From positions 1 to 64,000 of the forward strand of contig NZ_RWKV01000007.1 in the NCBI RefSeq assembly GCF_003993795.1: a stretch of 64,000 bases of DNA, in the 5' to 3' direction. This DNA comes from Aquabacter cavernae (GTDB lineage Bacteria > Pseudomonadota > Alphaproteobacteria > Rhizobiales > Xanthobacteraceae). The notes under the pieces were generated by a model. It searched no databases, was not told the origin of the DNA, and saw nothing but the letters and a program-made list of their open reading frames with translations. Shown one piece after another: positions 40,669 to 50,809 of the stretch. How positions within the stretch are numbered: the first letter of the stretch is position 1; each line of letters opens with the position of its first letter. A program made the position numbers and the translations under genes.

Positions 40669-42158
40669 CCGGCCCTGCCATCGCCGACGCTCCGAAGGAT
40701 ATCGAGACCACGGACGCGGCCACCTCCGCGCTCGCGCAGTCGCTCGCCGCCATCGTCGGCACCGACAACGTGATCGCCGATGCGGACGGGCGGCGCGCCT
40801 ATGCCCATGACCGGCTTCCCTTCGCCAATTTCCGCGAGCGGGCCGGGCGGCTTGCCGGCGTGCTGCCGCGCCTTGCCGTGCGCCCCGGTTCAGCCGCCGA
40901 GGTGGCCGCCATCGTGCGCCATGCCCGCGCTCACGGCATCCAGATCATTCCCTACGGCAACGGCTCGGGCGTGCTGGGCGGCGCCATTCCGCTGGCGCAG
41001 GAGGTGATGGTGGACCTGCGGCGGCTCGACCGCATGGTCTCCGTGGATGCGGTGAACGGCCTCGCCACCGTCGAGGCGGGCATGAACGGGGCCGTCTTCG
41101 AGGCCGCGCTGAATGCGGAAGGCTTCACCTGTGGGCACCTGCCTCAGTCCATCGAGATTTCCACCGTGGGCGGCTGGGCCGCCTGCCGGGGCGGGGGGCA
41201 GGCGTCCTCGCGCTATGGCAAGATCGAGGACATCGTGGTGGGCCTGAAGGCCATCCTGCCGGACGGCACGCCGCTCGACATCGCACCCCTGCCGCGCCGC
41301 TCCGTGGGCCCTTCGATCCGCGATCTTCTGGTGGGCAGCGAAGGCACGCTGGGCATCATCACCGAGCTGACCCTGCGCATCTGGAAGAAGCCGGAGATCG
41401 AGCGCGGCGTGGTGCTGGCCTTCCCCTCGCTCCAGGCCGCCTGGGACAGCGCGCGCCGCATCATGCAGGCCGAGCTGCGCCCCACCATCGCCCGCATCTA
41501 CGACCAGGCGGAAAGCGTGGAGCGGACCGAGGGGCTGGAGGTGTTCGGCACCCATCCCATCCTCGCCATCCTGGTCTTTTCCGGCTCTGAGCCCATGGTG
41601 AGCGCGGAGCAGGAGGCGGCCCTCGCCATCTGCGCGCAGGAAGGCGGGAAGGTGGCGCCCGATGGCCCGTTCCATCACTGGAAGACCAATCGTTACGTGG
41701 CCTTTTCCCAGAAATGGCAGGCGGCCGGCTATTTCAACGACACCATCGAGGTGACGGGCAATTGGTCCGCCCTTCCCGGCATGTATGCGGCCATGGCGGC
41801 GGCGGCGCGGGAGATCTATCCGCAGATCCATTTCGGCGCCCATTGGTCGCACATCTATCCCGAGGGGGCGTGCCAGTACATGACCATCCGCCTGCCGCCG
41901 ATGGAGCAGGCGCAGGCATTGCCGCTGCACGCGAAATTGTGGGAGGCGATCCAGAGCCTCACGCTCGACCATGGCGGCTCCATCGCGCACCATCACGGCG
42001 TGGGCGTGTTCCGCAATCCCTGGCTCGCCCGCGAGCTGGGGGCGGGGCTCGGCGTCCTCCAGGCCATCAAGGACAAGCTGGACCCGGACAATCTCATGAA
42101 CCCCGGAAAGCTCGGCCTGCGTCCCGCCCCGCGCGCGGTGGACGTGCACCATGACTGA
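40665..42158 (+). CDS. FAD-dependent oxidase/dehydrogenase resembling AGPS and GlcD
   Basis: The ATG at 40665 has GGGAGAGG upstream; 497 residues. The PCMH-type FAD domain spans about 55-250 (VRPGSAAEVAAIVRHARAHGI, IIPYGNGSGVLGG, ISTVGGWAACRGGG). The C-terminal half contains HFGAHWSHIYPEGACQY and GGSIAHHHGVGVFRNPW; the His triplet matches alkyl-dihydroxyacetonephosphate synthase and its bacterial relatives. It ends LMNPGKLGL as in GlcD and D-lactate dehydrogenases. In this operon it probably oxidises a polyol-derived hydroxy acid or phosphorylated polyol; the substrate is unknown. Confidence 0.88.
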   Translation: MTGPAIADAPKDIETTDAATSALAQSLAAIVGTDNVIADADGRRAYAHDRLPFANFRERAGRLAGVLPRLAVRPGSAAEVAAIVRHARAHGIQIIPYGNGSGVLGGAIPLAQEVMVDLRRLDRMVSVDAVNGLATVEAGMNGAVFEAALNAEGFTCGHLPQSIEISTVGGWAACRGGGQASSRYGKIEDIVVGLKAILPDGTPLDIAPLPRRSVGPSIRDLLVGSEGTLGIITELTLRIWKKPEIERGVVLAFPSLQAAWDSARRIMQAELRPTIARIYDQAESVERTEGLEVFGTHPILAILVFSGSEPMVSAEQEAALAICAQEGGKVAPDGPFHHWKTNRYVAFSQKWQAAGYFNDTIEVTGNWSALPGMYAAMAAAAREIYPQIHFGAHWSHIYPEGACQYMTIRLPPMEQAQALPLHAKLWEAIQSLTLDHGGSIAHHHGVGVFRNPWLARELGAGLGVLQAIKDKLDPDNLMNPGKLGLRPAPRAVDVHHD

Positions 42159-42193
42159 CCACGCCGTCTCGTGCCGGTGGACGGAGGCTTGCC

Positions 42194-43708
42194 GTGGCGC
42201 GTGAGCTTCTCGTGGGCATCGATCTGGGCGCCGGATCGCTCAAGACCAGCATCATCCGTCTCGACGGCACGCTGGCGGGCGAGGCGTCCGCGCCGGTGGC
42301 GACCCATGCCCCCCATCCGGGCTGGAGCGAGCAGGATCCCCATGAATGGTGGGCCGCAATCTGCGAGACCGTGCCGCGTGCCCTTGCGGCGGCGGGCGCC
42401 GATCCCGGCGAGGTGGCGGCCGTCTCCTTCTCGGCCGGCGCCCATACCCAGGTGCTGGAGGATGCGGACGGCGCCGTCATCCGCCCCGCCATCCTGTGGA
42501 ACGACCAGCGCTCCGGCGCCGAGACCCAGATGCTGCGCGCCGAGGCCGACGCCCGCATCCTGGAGATCGGCGCCAACCGCGCCAATCCCACCTGGACGCT
42601 GCCGCAGATGCTGTGGCTGCGCCGGAACGAGCCGGACGCCTTCTCCCGCGTGAAGCGGCTCTATGTGGCCAAGGACTGGCTCCGCTCCCGCCTCACCGGC
42701 ACCTGGGAGACGGACCATATCGACGCCGTGGGCACGCTGATGGCGGACGCCCGCACCAATGAATGGTCCGCCGAATTGTGCGCCATGATCGGCTGGCCGA
42801 TGGAGACGCTGCCGCCCATCGTCACGCCCACCACGGTGGTGGGCGAGGTGACGGGGGAGGCCGCGCGCGCCTGCGGGCTGAAGGCGGGCACGCCGGTGGT
42901 CTGCGGCACGTCCGACACCGCCGCCGAGACCTATGGCGCGGGCATGGTGCGCGAGGGGCTGGGCGTGGTGAAGCTGGCGACGGCGGCCACCGTGAGCGTG
43001 CTGACGCCCGCCGCTCGGCCGGACTTCACCGTCATCAATTATCCTCACGTCATTCCCGCGCATTGGTACGTCATCGCCGCCACCAATTCCTGCGCGTCCG
43101 CCCATAAATGGCTGCGGGACAGCTTCTTCAAGCGCCCCGGCGAGGACGGCACGGCGGTGTTCGACGAGATGGACCGGCGCGCCGCCGCCGTGGCGCCCGG
43201 CGCGGAGGGGCTGTTCTTCCACCCCTATCTCAACGGCGAGCGCAGCCCCCATTGGGACCCGCTGCTGCGGGCCGATTTCGTGGGCATCGGCTTCAATCAC
43301 GGGTCCGGCCATTTCGTGCGGGCGCTGTATGAAGGCATCGCCTATTCCCTGAAGGACTGCCTTCTGGCCTTGCGGGCGAAGGGGCTCGACTTCTCCACCG
43401 CGCGCCTCACCGGCGGCGGGGCGCGCAGCGCCCTGTGGCGCCAGATCGTCGCCGACGTCCTGGACGTGGAGGTGGAGCTTCCGGCGGTGGCGGAAGCCTC
43501 CTTCGGCGCGGCGCTCATCGCGGGCGTGGGCGTCCGCGCCTATGCCGACGAGCGGGCGGCGGCGCAGGTGGTGCAGGTGGTTTCGCGCGCCGTGCCGGAT
43601 GCGGCGCGGGCCGCGCGCTATGCCGAGGGGCACGCCCTTTATTGCGACATTCAGGCGGCGCTCGCGCCGCTCAATCACAAGATCCACGCCTTCGTGCGCG
43701 GACACTGA
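42194..43708 (+). CDS. FGGY-family carbohydrate kinase
   Basis: GTG start with GGAGG six bases upstream; 504 residues. Motifs: [21 protein letters not shown] (ATP phosphate loop), [35 protein letters not shown] and [20 protein letters not shown] (adenosine motif). It is closest in look to xylulokinases and related polyol kinases. It phosphorylates a sugar or polyol brought in by the ABC system encoded next. Adjacent to the FAD oxidase and co-transcribed. Confidence 0.92.
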   Translation: MARELLVGIDLGAGSLKTSIIRLDGTLAGEASAPVATHAPHPGWSEQDPHEWWAAICETVPRALAAAGADPGEVAAVSFSAGAHTQVLEDADGAVIRPAILWNDQRSGAETQMLRAEADARILEIGANRANPTWTLPQMLWLRRNEPDAFSRVKRLYVAKDWLRSRLTGTWETDHIDAVGTLMADARTNEWSAELCAMIGWPMETLPPIVTPTTVVGEVTGEAARACGLKAGTPVVCGTSDTAAETYGAGMVREGLGVVKLATAATVSVLTPAARPDFTVINYPHVIPAHWYVIAATNSCASAHKWLRDSFFKRPGEDGTAVFDEMDRRAAAVAPGAEGLFFHPYLNGERSPHWDPLLRADFVGIGFNHGSGHFVRALYEGIAYSLKDCLLALRAKGLDFSTARLTGGGARSALWRQIVADVLDVEVELPAVAEASFGAALIAGVGVRAYADERAAAQVVQVVSRAVPDAARAARYAEGHALYCDIQAALAPLNHKIHAFVRGH

Positions 43709-43745
43709 CGCCGGGCAAACCGGCGCCACAGCGGGAGCAGGAGAC

Positions 43746-44840
43746 ATGGCCGAGGTCAGGCTGAAACAGGTCCGCAAAGCCTATGGCGCCACGGTGGCGG
43801 TGCATGGGGTGGATCTGGACATCCGCGACGGTGAGTTCGTCGTCTTCCTCGGGCCTTCGGGCTGCGGCAAGTCCACCACGCTGCGCATGGTGGCGGGGCT
43901 GGAGGAGATCACCACCGGCACCGTCGAGATCGGCGGGCGCGACGTGACGCGCCTGGAGCCCAAGGACCGGAACATCGCCATGGTGTTCCAGAACTATGCC
44001 CTCTATCCGCACAAGACCATCTACGAGAACCTTGCCTTCGGCCTGCGCATGCGGCGGATGGACAAGGCGGAGATCGACCGGCGGGTGCGCTCGGCTTCCG
44101 TGATGCTCGGGCTCGATCCCTATCTGGAGCGCAAGCCCAAGCAATTGTCCGGCGGCCAGATGCAGCGCGTCGCGCTGGGTCGCGCCTTGGTGCGGGACCC
44201 GGACGTGTTCCTGCTGGACGAGCCGCTTTCCAACCTCGACGCCAAGCTGCGGGTGCGCATGCGCGAGGAGATCGCCCGGCTGCATCAGGAGGTGGGCACC
44301 TCCATGATCTATGTGACCCACGACCAGGTGGAGGCCATGACGCTGGCCAACCGCATCCTCATCATGCGCGACGGCCATGTGCAGCAGGTGGGCGCGCCGC
44401 TGGAGGTCTATGACCGGCCCGCCAATCTGTTCGTGGCTGGCTTCATCGGCTCGCCGGAGATGAACCTCGTGGAGGGGCATGTCTCCGGGCGGACGGTGCG
44501 GTGCGGCGACCTGCAGGTGGGCTTGCCGCCTGACGTGGAGGCGGGGGAGGGCAGCGCCGTGGTGCTGGGCATCCGCCCGGAGCATGTGGGCGTCGCGGAG
44601 AGCCCCGGCGCCCGGCCGTTCCAGGTTTCGGTCATCGAGCAACTGGGCGCGCAGACCTTGTGCATCGGCGAGGTGGATGGGGTGCGCCTGCGCGTCCTCA
44701 TGGACCGCTCCGACGCTATCAGCCACGGCACTACGCTGCCCGTGCAGTTCCGGCCGGATCGCCTGCACGTTTTCCTGAAAGAGACCGGCGCCCGGCTGAA
44801 CCGGGCCGGCGCGCGGGAGGGTCAACGCCCCGCCGCGTGA
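43746..44840 (+). CDS. ABC transporter ATPase of the MalK/UgpC type
   Basis: 364 residues. Walker [11 protein letters not shown]-loop [10 protein letters not shown], signature [15 protein letters not shown], Walker [14 protein letters not shown], and switch His in [12 protein letters not shown]-terminal TOBE/OB regulatory domain follows ([12 protein letters not shown]). It powers the importer formed by the two permeases encoded at 46323 and 47189. The family serves sugars, polyols and glycerol phosphate. Confidence 0.95.
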   Translation: MAEVRLKQVRKAYGATVAVHGVDLDIRDGEFVVFLGPSGCGKSTTLRMVAGLEEITTGTVEIGGRDVTRLEPKDRNIAMVFQNYALYPHKTIYENLAFGLRMRRMDKAEIDRRVRSASVMLGLDPYLERKPKQLSGGQMQRVALGRALVRDPDVFLLDEPLSNLDAKLRVRMREEIARLHQEVGTSMIYVTHDQVEAMTLANRILIMRDGHVQQVGAPLEVYDRPANLFVAGFIGSPEMNLVEGHVSGRTVRCGDLQVGLPPDVEAGEGSAVVLGIRPEHVGVAESPGARPFQVSVIEQLGAQTLCIGEVDGVRLRVLMDRSDAISHGTTLPVQFRPDRLHVFLKETGARLNRAGAREGQRPAA

Positions 44841-44904
44841 CATCGAAGACCTAAGCAAATCAACCACGTCCGGAAAACTTGGACGGGACAGGGAGGAGAG
44901 AGCC

Positions 44905-46233
44905 ATGGACGAGGACAAGACGGGCGGCGTCTCGCGCCGCAGCCTCTTGAAGGGGACGGGCGCGCTGGTCGCCGGCATCGCCGCGGGCGGGCTCGCCGCG
45001 CCGGCGGTGGTGCGGGCGCAGAGCAGCAAGACCATCCGCTTCCTGAATGCGGAGACCTCCATCGACAGCATTCGCGCGCTGAAGGTGGCGGCCGCCGAAT
45101 ATGAGAAGCAGACCGGCACCAAGGTGGTGGTGGATTCCGTGCCGCTGGACGGCATCTTCACCAAGGTGACCACCTCGCTGCGCGGCGGCACGCCCTATGA
45201 CATCGCCACCTTCGCCTTCGTGGGCCATGTGCTCATCCTGGCGAGCGAGGGGCATCTCATGCCGCTCAACGTGCTCACCGACAAGTACAAGTGGGGTCCG
45301 AACATCCTCTTCCCGCTGGACGGGAAGGTCTATTGGTATCCCTACGACTACAATCTCGCCTGGGTCTATTACCGCAAGGATCTCTACGAGAAGAACAAGC
45401 TGGAGGTTCCCAAGACCTGGGATGGCTTCCTGAAGAATTCCCAGGCGCTCAACGGCGACGGCATGTCCGGCTCGCTCTTTCCCATCGGCTCGAACGGCGC
45501 CACCAACTGGCTTTCCCCGGGCTTCATGTGGGCCGAGGGCGTGCAGCTGTTCGACGACAAGTGGAACATCATCTTCGACAATGCCGACATGGGACCGCGC
45601 GCCACGCGCTATCTCGATTTCTTCGGCGACCTCTACAAGACCATGCCCTCCGGCACGAGCCAGGCGAGCTTCGGCGAAGTGCTCTCCAACTTCACCTCCG
45701 GCAAGGTGGCCCATTCCGCCTATGCGGGCCGCATGATCGAGACGCTGGAGCGCAACAATCCCACGCTCGCCGACAAGTACGGCATCATGCCCTACATGGA
45801 TTCCACCGGTAAGCATCAGGCGGTGAACCATGGCTATGACGGCTGGGTGGTGCTGAAGACCCCGCAGTCGGACGAGGCGATGAAGTTCATGGCCTGGTTC
45901 ACGGAGAACCAGTACATCAACTTCCTCCACACGGCCCCGCTGCACTTCCAGCCGCCGCGCCTCGATGTCTATGACGATGCCCGCTGGCGGGCCCATCCAC
46001 TCATCGAGAAGCATAACGGGGCGGTGGAGATGATGAAGTCGTTCCTCACCGACAAGAACATGATCCTCACCTCCATCGACACCCAGGGTCCGGCGCCGAG
46101 CCTGAAGCCGGGCAAGATCTTCGAGGCGTTCGTGTTCCCGGAAATGCTCCAGAACAAGGTGCTGAAGGGCATGTCTTCCGCGGAATGCGTGAAGACGGCG
46201 GCCGACCGGATGCGTCAGGTCATCGCCTCCTGA
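44905..46233 (+). CDS. ABC sugar/polyol-binding protein with a Tat signal
   Basis: 442 residues, GGGAGG-rich leader. The N-terminus has the twin-arginine motif SRRSLLKGTG followed by a hydrophobic stretch and a cleavage site about VVRAQ (residue 39), so it is exported folded. The mature part follows the family 1 extracellular binding fold used for sugars and polyols. It is followed by both permease genes. The ligand cannot be named. Confidence 0.92.
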   Translation: MDEDKTGGVSRRSLLKGTGALVAGIAAGGLAAPAVVRAQSSKTIRFLNAETSIDSIRALKVAAAEYEKQTGTKVVVDSVPLDGIFTKVTTSLRGGTPYDIATFAFVGHVLILASEGHLMPLNVLTDKYKWGPNILFPLDGKVYWYPYDYNLAWVYYRKDLYEKNKLEVPKTWDGFLKNSQALNGDGMSGSLFPIGSNGATNWLSPGFMWAEGVQLFDDKWNIIFDNADMGPRATRYLDFFGDLYKTMPSGTSQASFGEVLSNFTSGKVAHSAYAGRMIETLERNNPTLADKYGIMPYMDSTGKHQAVNHGYDGWVVLKTPQSDEAMKFMAWFTENQYINFLHTAPLHFQPPRLDVYDDARWRAHPLIEKHNGAVEMMKSFLTDKNMILTSIDTQGPAPSLKPGKIFEAFVFPEMLQNKVLKGMSSAECVKTAADRMRQVIAS

Positions 46234-46322
46234 CGGCCGCCGCCGGTCCCTTTCCCCTTCCGCGCGGGACGGGGAGGGGACCGGCGGAGCGCTCTCCACC
46301 CACCTTCAGCGAGGCGCCGCCG

Positions 46323-47183
46323 GTGAGCTCGAAAGCGACCATCTATTCCTTCCTGTTCCTCGGCCTCGCGGTCACGGCGCTGCTCATCGTGGCGCCCGTG
46401 GTCTATGCGGTTTCGCTGAGCTTCTACCAGATGGATTCCTTCGTCGGCGCCCCCCGCTGGGTGGGCCTCGACAATTATGCGCGCATGCTGTCGCAGTGGA
46501 TCTTCTGGCGGGCGCTCATCAATGGCTTCATCTATGCGTTCGGGACCATCATCTTCCAGGTCGTCCTGGGCATTGGGTTCGCGCTGGTCCTGAACCAGGT
46601 CTTTCCCGGCCGGAACATCGTGCGCGGCCTGTCCATCCTGCCTTATCTGCTGCCCACCGTGGTGGTGGTGCTCACCTTCAAATGGATGGTGGACGGCTCC
46701 ATCGGCGTGCTCACCCAGGTGATCGCCGCCCTCGGCCTGCCGCCGGTCCAGTGGTTCGAGAGCCCGGGCGCGGCCATGGCGTCGGTGATCCTGGTGAGCG
46801 TGTGGATGTGGACGCCCTTCGTCACCACGACCTTCCTCGCCGCCCTCCAGACCGTGCCGTCCTCCCTCTATGAGGCGGCCAAGGTGGACGGGACCAATGC
46901 GGTGCAGCGCTTCTTCCACATCACGCTGCCCATGCTGAAGCCCATCCTCACCGTCATCGTGCTGCTGCGCGCGGTCTGGATGTTCAACAAGTTCGACGTG
47001 ATCTGGCTGCTCACCCAGGGCGGCCCGGTGGGGGCGACCGAGCACCTCGCCATCCTCTCCTACAAGCAGGCGTTCGGCCAGTTCGACATCGGCGGCGGGG
47101 CGGCGGTGGCCACCATCTCCTTCGCCATCCTGTCCGTGGCTGTGTTCATTTATTTCCGCCTGTTCCCGCTGGATACGGAGTGA
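46323..47183 (+). CDS. ABC permease, first subunit (MalF-like)
   Basis: I choose a GTG start at 46323, 89 bases after the receptor stop, because GAGG lies upstream and the sequence from there aligns with family N-termini; 286 residues. Six membrane helices are predicted. The EAA loop contacting the ATPase is YEAAKVDGTNAVQRFFHITLP. It pairs with the next gene's product. Confidence 0.92.
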   Translation: MSSKATIYSFLFLGLAVTALLIVAPVVYAVSLSFYQMDSFVGAPRWVGLDNYARMLSQWIFWRALINGFIYAFGTIIFQVVLGIGFALVLNQVFPGRNIVRGLSILPYLLPTVVVVLTFKWMVDGSIGVLTQVIAALGLPPVQWFESPGAAMASVILVSVWMWTPFVTTTFLAALQTVPSSLYEAAKVDGTNAVQRFFHITLPMLKPILTVIVLLRAVWMFNKFDVIWLLTQGGPVGATEHLAILSYKQAFGQFDIGGGAAVATISFAILSVAVFIYFRLFPLDTE

Positions 47184-47188
47184 CACCC

Positions 47189-48028
47189 ATGTCCCGTTCG
47201 CTCCCCCGCTCCGCCGCCGGACGCATCGCGCTCTATGTCGCGGCGCTGGTCATCGCGGTCTATTCCGCCTTCCCCATCTACTGGATGGTGGTGTCCTCCA
47301 CGCGCGCGCCGCAGGCGCTGCTGCACTCCACCTCCTTGGTGCCGGGGCCGCTCACCTGGGAATATTATTCAAACCTCCTGGAACTGACCGACTATCCCTC
47401 CCAGTTCATGAACTCGCTCTTTGTGGCGGTGGTGACGGTGGTGGTGACCATGGTCTTCTCGGTGATGATCGCCTACGCGGTCACCCGCCATCGTATCCGG
47501 GGCAAGGGGCTCATCGTGGGGGCCATGCTCTATGCCTACATGTTCCCCCCGCTGCTCATCGCCATCCCGCTCTTCTCCATCTTCGCCAAGATCGGCCTCG
47601 GCGATACGCTGACCAGCGTCATCGTCTCCCACCTCACCCTCACCTTGCCGCTGGGCGTGTGGTTCCTCTGGGGCTTCTTCAAGAGCATGCCGTTCGAGCT
47701 GGAGGAGGCGGCCATGGTGGATGGCTGCACGCGGCTCGGCGCCTTCCTGCGGGTGGTGCTGCCACTCTCTTTGCCGGGGCTCATCACGGTGGCCATCTTC
47801 TCTTTCCTGCTGTCCTGGACCGACTACACCTACGCCCTGATCATGATCGGCTCCGACGCCAACAAGACGGTGCCGGTGGGCCTTGCCTCCATGGTGGGCT
47901 CCTTCGACCTGCGCTGGGGAGAGATCATGGCGGGCTCCACCCTCATCGCCCTGCCGCTGTTCGGGGCCTTCGCGCTGCTGAGCCAGTATTTCATCCAGGG
48001 GCTCGGGGCGGGCGCGGTGAAGGGCTGA
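47189..48028 (+). CDS. ABC permease, second subunit (MalG-like)
   Basis: The ATG at 47189 follows GGAG by eight bases; a GTG overlapping the upstream stop is an alternative. 279 residues, six helices, opening AALVIAVYSAFPIYWMVVSST. The EAA loop is LEEAAMVDGCTRLGAFLRVVLPL. It completes the importer. Confidence 0.93.
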   Translation: MSRSLPRSAAGRIALYVAALVIAVYSAFPIYWMVVSSTRAPQALLHSTSLVPGPLTWEYYSNLLELTDYPSQFMNSLFVAVVTVVVTMVFSVMIAYAVTRHRIRGKGLIVGAMLYAYMFPPLLIAIPLFSIFAKIGLGDTLTSVIVSHLTLTLPLGVWFLWGFFKSMPFELEEAAMVDGCTRLGAFLRVVLPLSLPGLITVAIFSFLLSWTDYTYALIMIGSDANKTVPVGLASMVGSFDLRWGEIMAGSTLIALPLFGAFALLSQYFIQGLGAGAVKG

Positions 48029-48062
48029 GGTCCGATAACAAAAACAAGACTGGGAGAACGCC

Positions 48063-48839
48063 ATGGATCTGGGCCTGGAGGGCAAGGTCGCCCTCGTCAC
48101 CGGCGCGGCGCGCGGCATCGGCCGGGCGGAAGCGCTGGCGCTCGCCGCCGAGGGTGCGCGCATCGTCATCAACGACATCGACCCGGAGGGCGCCGCGCGC
48201 TGCGTCGAGGATCTGCGGCAGGCGGGCCACGATGCCGCCGCCGCGCCCGGCGATGTCTCCGATACGGCGGGGGCCGAGGCGGTGGTGCGTGCTGCGGGCG
48301 CCGCCTTCGGGCGGCTCGACATCTTGGTGAACAATGCGGGCGCGGGCGGGCGACATCTGGGGCGCAAGGCCGAGGATCTCGATGTCGAGGATTTCGACAT
48401 CATCGTGCGCACCCATCTGCGCAGCACCTTCCTGTGCTCGAAGCATGCCGTGCCCCTCATGCGCGCGGGCGGCTTCGGGCGGATCGTGAACACCTCCTCC
48501 ATGAATGTCACCGGCGGCGGGCGGCCGGGCGTCACCAATTACTCCGCCGCCAAGGCGGGCGTGCTGGGCTACACCCGCACCATGGCGAAGGAGGTGGGCG
48601 GAGACGGCATCACCGTGAACGCCATCGCGCCCGGCTATGTGGCCACGGAATTCATCGCCACCTTCTCGCCGGAGAAGCGGGCGGTGATCACGGGCCAGAA
48701 TCCCATGGGCCGCTTCTGCCAGCCGGAGGAGGTGGGCGCGCTGGTCGCCTTCCTGTGCTCTACCCAGGCGGCCTTCATCAACGGCGCCCTCATCTGCATG
48801 GACGGGGGCAAGCGGGACTTCCACTGGGGGGATACATGA
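48063..48839 (+). CDS. Short-chain dehydrogenase/reductase
   Basis: 258 residues: cofactor loop VTGAARGIGRAEAL, NNAGAGG, catalytic Ser in NTSSMNVTGG and YSAAK. C-terminus FINGALICMDGG. It probably oxidises a polyol or sugar acid carried in by the ABC importer. The next gene starts within its stop codon, so the two dehydrogenases are made together. Confidence 0.92.
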   Translation: MDLGLEGKVALVTGAARGIGRAEALALAAEGARIVINDIDPEGAARCVEDLRQAGHDAAAAPGDVSDTAGAEAVVRAAGAAFGRLDILVNNAGAGGRHLGRKAEDLDVEDFDIIVRTHLRSTFLCSKHAVPLMRAGGFGRIVNTSSMNVTGGGRPGVTNYSAAKAGVLGYTRTMAKEVGGDGITVNAIAPGYVATEFIATFSPEKRAVITGQNPMGRFCQPEEVGALVAFLCSTQAAFINGALICMDGGKRDFHWGDT

Positions 48840-49921
48840 GCCTTCGCGCGTTCGGGGCGCCAGCCCGCTACATCCAGGGGCCGGAAGCTCTTTCGGAGCT
48901 GGGGGCGCTGGCCCGCCTGCATGGCCGCCGCCCGTTCGTGGTGGCGGACGCCGTCGTGACGACCTTGCTGGGCGACCGGCTGCGCCGTGAACTGGCGGAA
49001 GCCGAGGCGGCCACCTTCGCCGCCTTCTCCGGCGAATGCACGGCGCAGGACATCGATGCGCTGGCGCAGGCCGCGCGGGCGGCGGGGGCGGACGTGGTGA
49101 TCGGGGTGGGCGGCGGCAAGGCCATCGACACCGCCAAGGGCGTGCGCATGGCGCTGGGCCTGCCCATCATCATCGTGCCCACCATCGCCTCCAATGACAG
49201 CCCCACCTCGCGCCTCGCCGTGCTCTACACGCCGGACCATGTGCTGAGCGAAGTGCGGCTCATGTCCGCCAATCCCGATGCGGTGCTGGTGGACACATCC
49301 GTCATCGTCCAGGCGCCCGCGCGCTTCTTCGTGGCGGGTATCGGCGATGCCCTCTCCAAGAAGTTCGAGGTGGAGCAGTGTGCCCGCGCCGGAGGGCTCA
49401 ATTTCTTCAAGGCCCGCCCCACGGACCTTGCCGTGACCATCGCCGGGGCCTGCTACGCCGCCATTCGGGCGGACGGGGAGGCGGCGCTCACCTCGGTGGC
49501 GCGCAACACCGCCTGCCCGGCGGTGGAGCGGGTGGTGGAAGCCACCATCCTGCTGTCGGGGCTTGCCTTCGAGAGCGGGGGCCTCTCCATCGCCCATTCG
49601 CTCACGCGCGGCTTCTCCACCGTCCCGGACGTCGCGCGGGCGCTCCATGGCGAGCAGGTGGCGCTGGGGCTGCTGGTGCAGCTTCTCGCCGAGGGGCGGG
49701 ATGAAGCCTTCATGGACGATCTCATCGCCTTCTACCGCCGGATCGGACTGCCCTGTGCGCTGGAGGATTTCGGCGTTTCCGACGGCGCGGCGGTAGCGCG
49801 CATCGTCCAGGTTTCCTGGGACACCGCGCCCTATATCCGCAACTTCGTGGAGCCCCTGTCGCCGCAGGTGTTGACCGATGCCTTCGCGACCCTCTCGCGC
49901 AGGGCGGCAGCGCGCGGCTGA
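48836..49921 (+). CDS. Iron-containing alcohol dehydrogenase of the glycerol dehydrogenase (GldA) group
   Basis: 361 residues. NAD-binding motif VVIGVGGGKAIDTAKGV and PTIASNDSPTS are typical of GldA. Predicted metal ligands are the Asp in GIGDALSK, the His in IAHSLTRG and the His in LHGEQVALG. It should interconvert a vicinal diol and a hydroxyketone, or act on a phosphorylated polyol. It overlaps the SDR gene by four bases and closes the transport/catabolic operon before the IclR gene. Confidence 0.92.
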   Translation: MSLRAFGAPARYIQGPEALSELGALARLHGRRPFVVADAVVTTLLGDRLRRELAEAEAATFAAFSGECTAQDIDALAQAARAAGADVVIGVGGGKAIDTAKGVRMALGLPIIIVPTIASNDSPTSRLAVLYTPDHVLSEVRLMSANPDAVLVDTSVIVQAPARFFVAGIGDALSKKFEVEQCARAGGLNFFKARPTDLAVTIAGACYAAIRADGEAALTSVARNTACPAVERVVEATILLSGLAFESGGLSIAHSLTRGFSTVPDVARALHGEQVALGLLVQLLAEGRDEAFMDDLIAFYRRIGLPCALEDFGVSDGAAVARIVQVSWDTAPYIRNFVEPLSPQVLTDAFATLSRRAAARG

Positions 49922-49984
49922 AGGGGCGGGCCGGGCGCAGCCGCGCCAGTTGCCCGCCCGCCGGGATCGCGCTATCGCCGTGTG

Positions 49985-50800
49985 ATGATGCAAGACGACG
50001 ACGAGGCGGGCGCGGGCCCGGCGGGGAAGGACGAAGCCCAGCCGGGCATGGTTGTGCGCCAGGTGCCGGCCGTCACCCGCGCCATCGCCGTCCTGCGCCT
50101 CCTGTCGCGCAGCGAGGCGCCGCTCGGCGTGCAGGCCATCGCGCGCCAGCTGGGCCTCATCCCCAGCACCTGCCTGCACATCATGCGCGCTTTGGTGGCC
50201 GAGGAAATGGTGGCCTTCGACCCCCATACCAAGCGCTACCGGCTGGCGAGCGGCATCGTCGCCTTGGCGCGGGGCATGCTGCGGCACGATCCTTTCAGCA
50301 AGCTGGTGGAGCCGGCGCTGGACGAGATCAGCCAGCGCTATTCCATCACCGCCATCGGCGTGGAGGCGGCCAGCCTCGACCATATGATCGTGGTGGCTAT
50401 CGCCCGGCCGAGCCAGGCGCTGCATCTGGAGGCGGATCTCGGCAGCCGCTATCCCGCGCTGATCAGCGCCACGGGACGGCTGGTGGCTGCCTTCGGCGGC
50501 TATTCGCGCGCCGAACTGGACAAGCGCTTCAAGGTGCTGCGCTGGCAGAACCCGCCCGCGCTGGAGGATTGGCGCGCCGATGTGGAGGCGTGCCGCCGCC
50601 TCGGCTATGCGGTGGATGAGGGGCACTACATTGCGGGCGTGACCATCGTCGCGGCGCCGGTGCTGGTGCACGGCCGCATGAGCCACGCTTTGGTGGCCGC
50701 TGGTGTGAGCGACCAGATGCGCCGCAGCGGACACGAGGCGCTGGGCGAAGAGCTGAAGCGCAACGCCGACGAGCTGTCGCGCCGCCTCGCCGCCTTCTGA
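49985..50800 (+). CDS. IclR-family transcriptional regulator
   Basis: Three start codons lie together at 49982 (GTG), 49985 and 49988 (ATG); the ATG at 49985 is used here (271 residues). Winged helix: PLGVQAIARQLGLIPSTCLHIMRAL. Effector domain follows from about 90. It lies 63 bases after the GldA-like gene on the same strand and converges on the CoA-transferase at 50810. It may act on either neighbour; its position is compatible with control of the 56127-50810 operon. Confidence 0.91.
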   Translation: MMQDDDEAGAGPAGKDEAQPGMVVRQVPAVTRAIAVLRLLSRSEAPLGVQAIARQLGLIPSTCLHIMRALVAEEMVAFDPHTKRYRLASGIVALARGMLRHDPFSKLVEPALDEISQRYSITAIGVEAASLDHMIVVAIARPSQALHLEADLGSRYPALISATGRLVAAFGGYSRAELDKRFKVLRWQNPPALEDWRADVEACRRLGYAVDEGHYIAGVTIVAAPVLVHGRMSHALVAAGVSDQMRRSGHEALGEELKRNADELSRRLAAF

Positions 50801-50809
50801 CGGGCGTTT

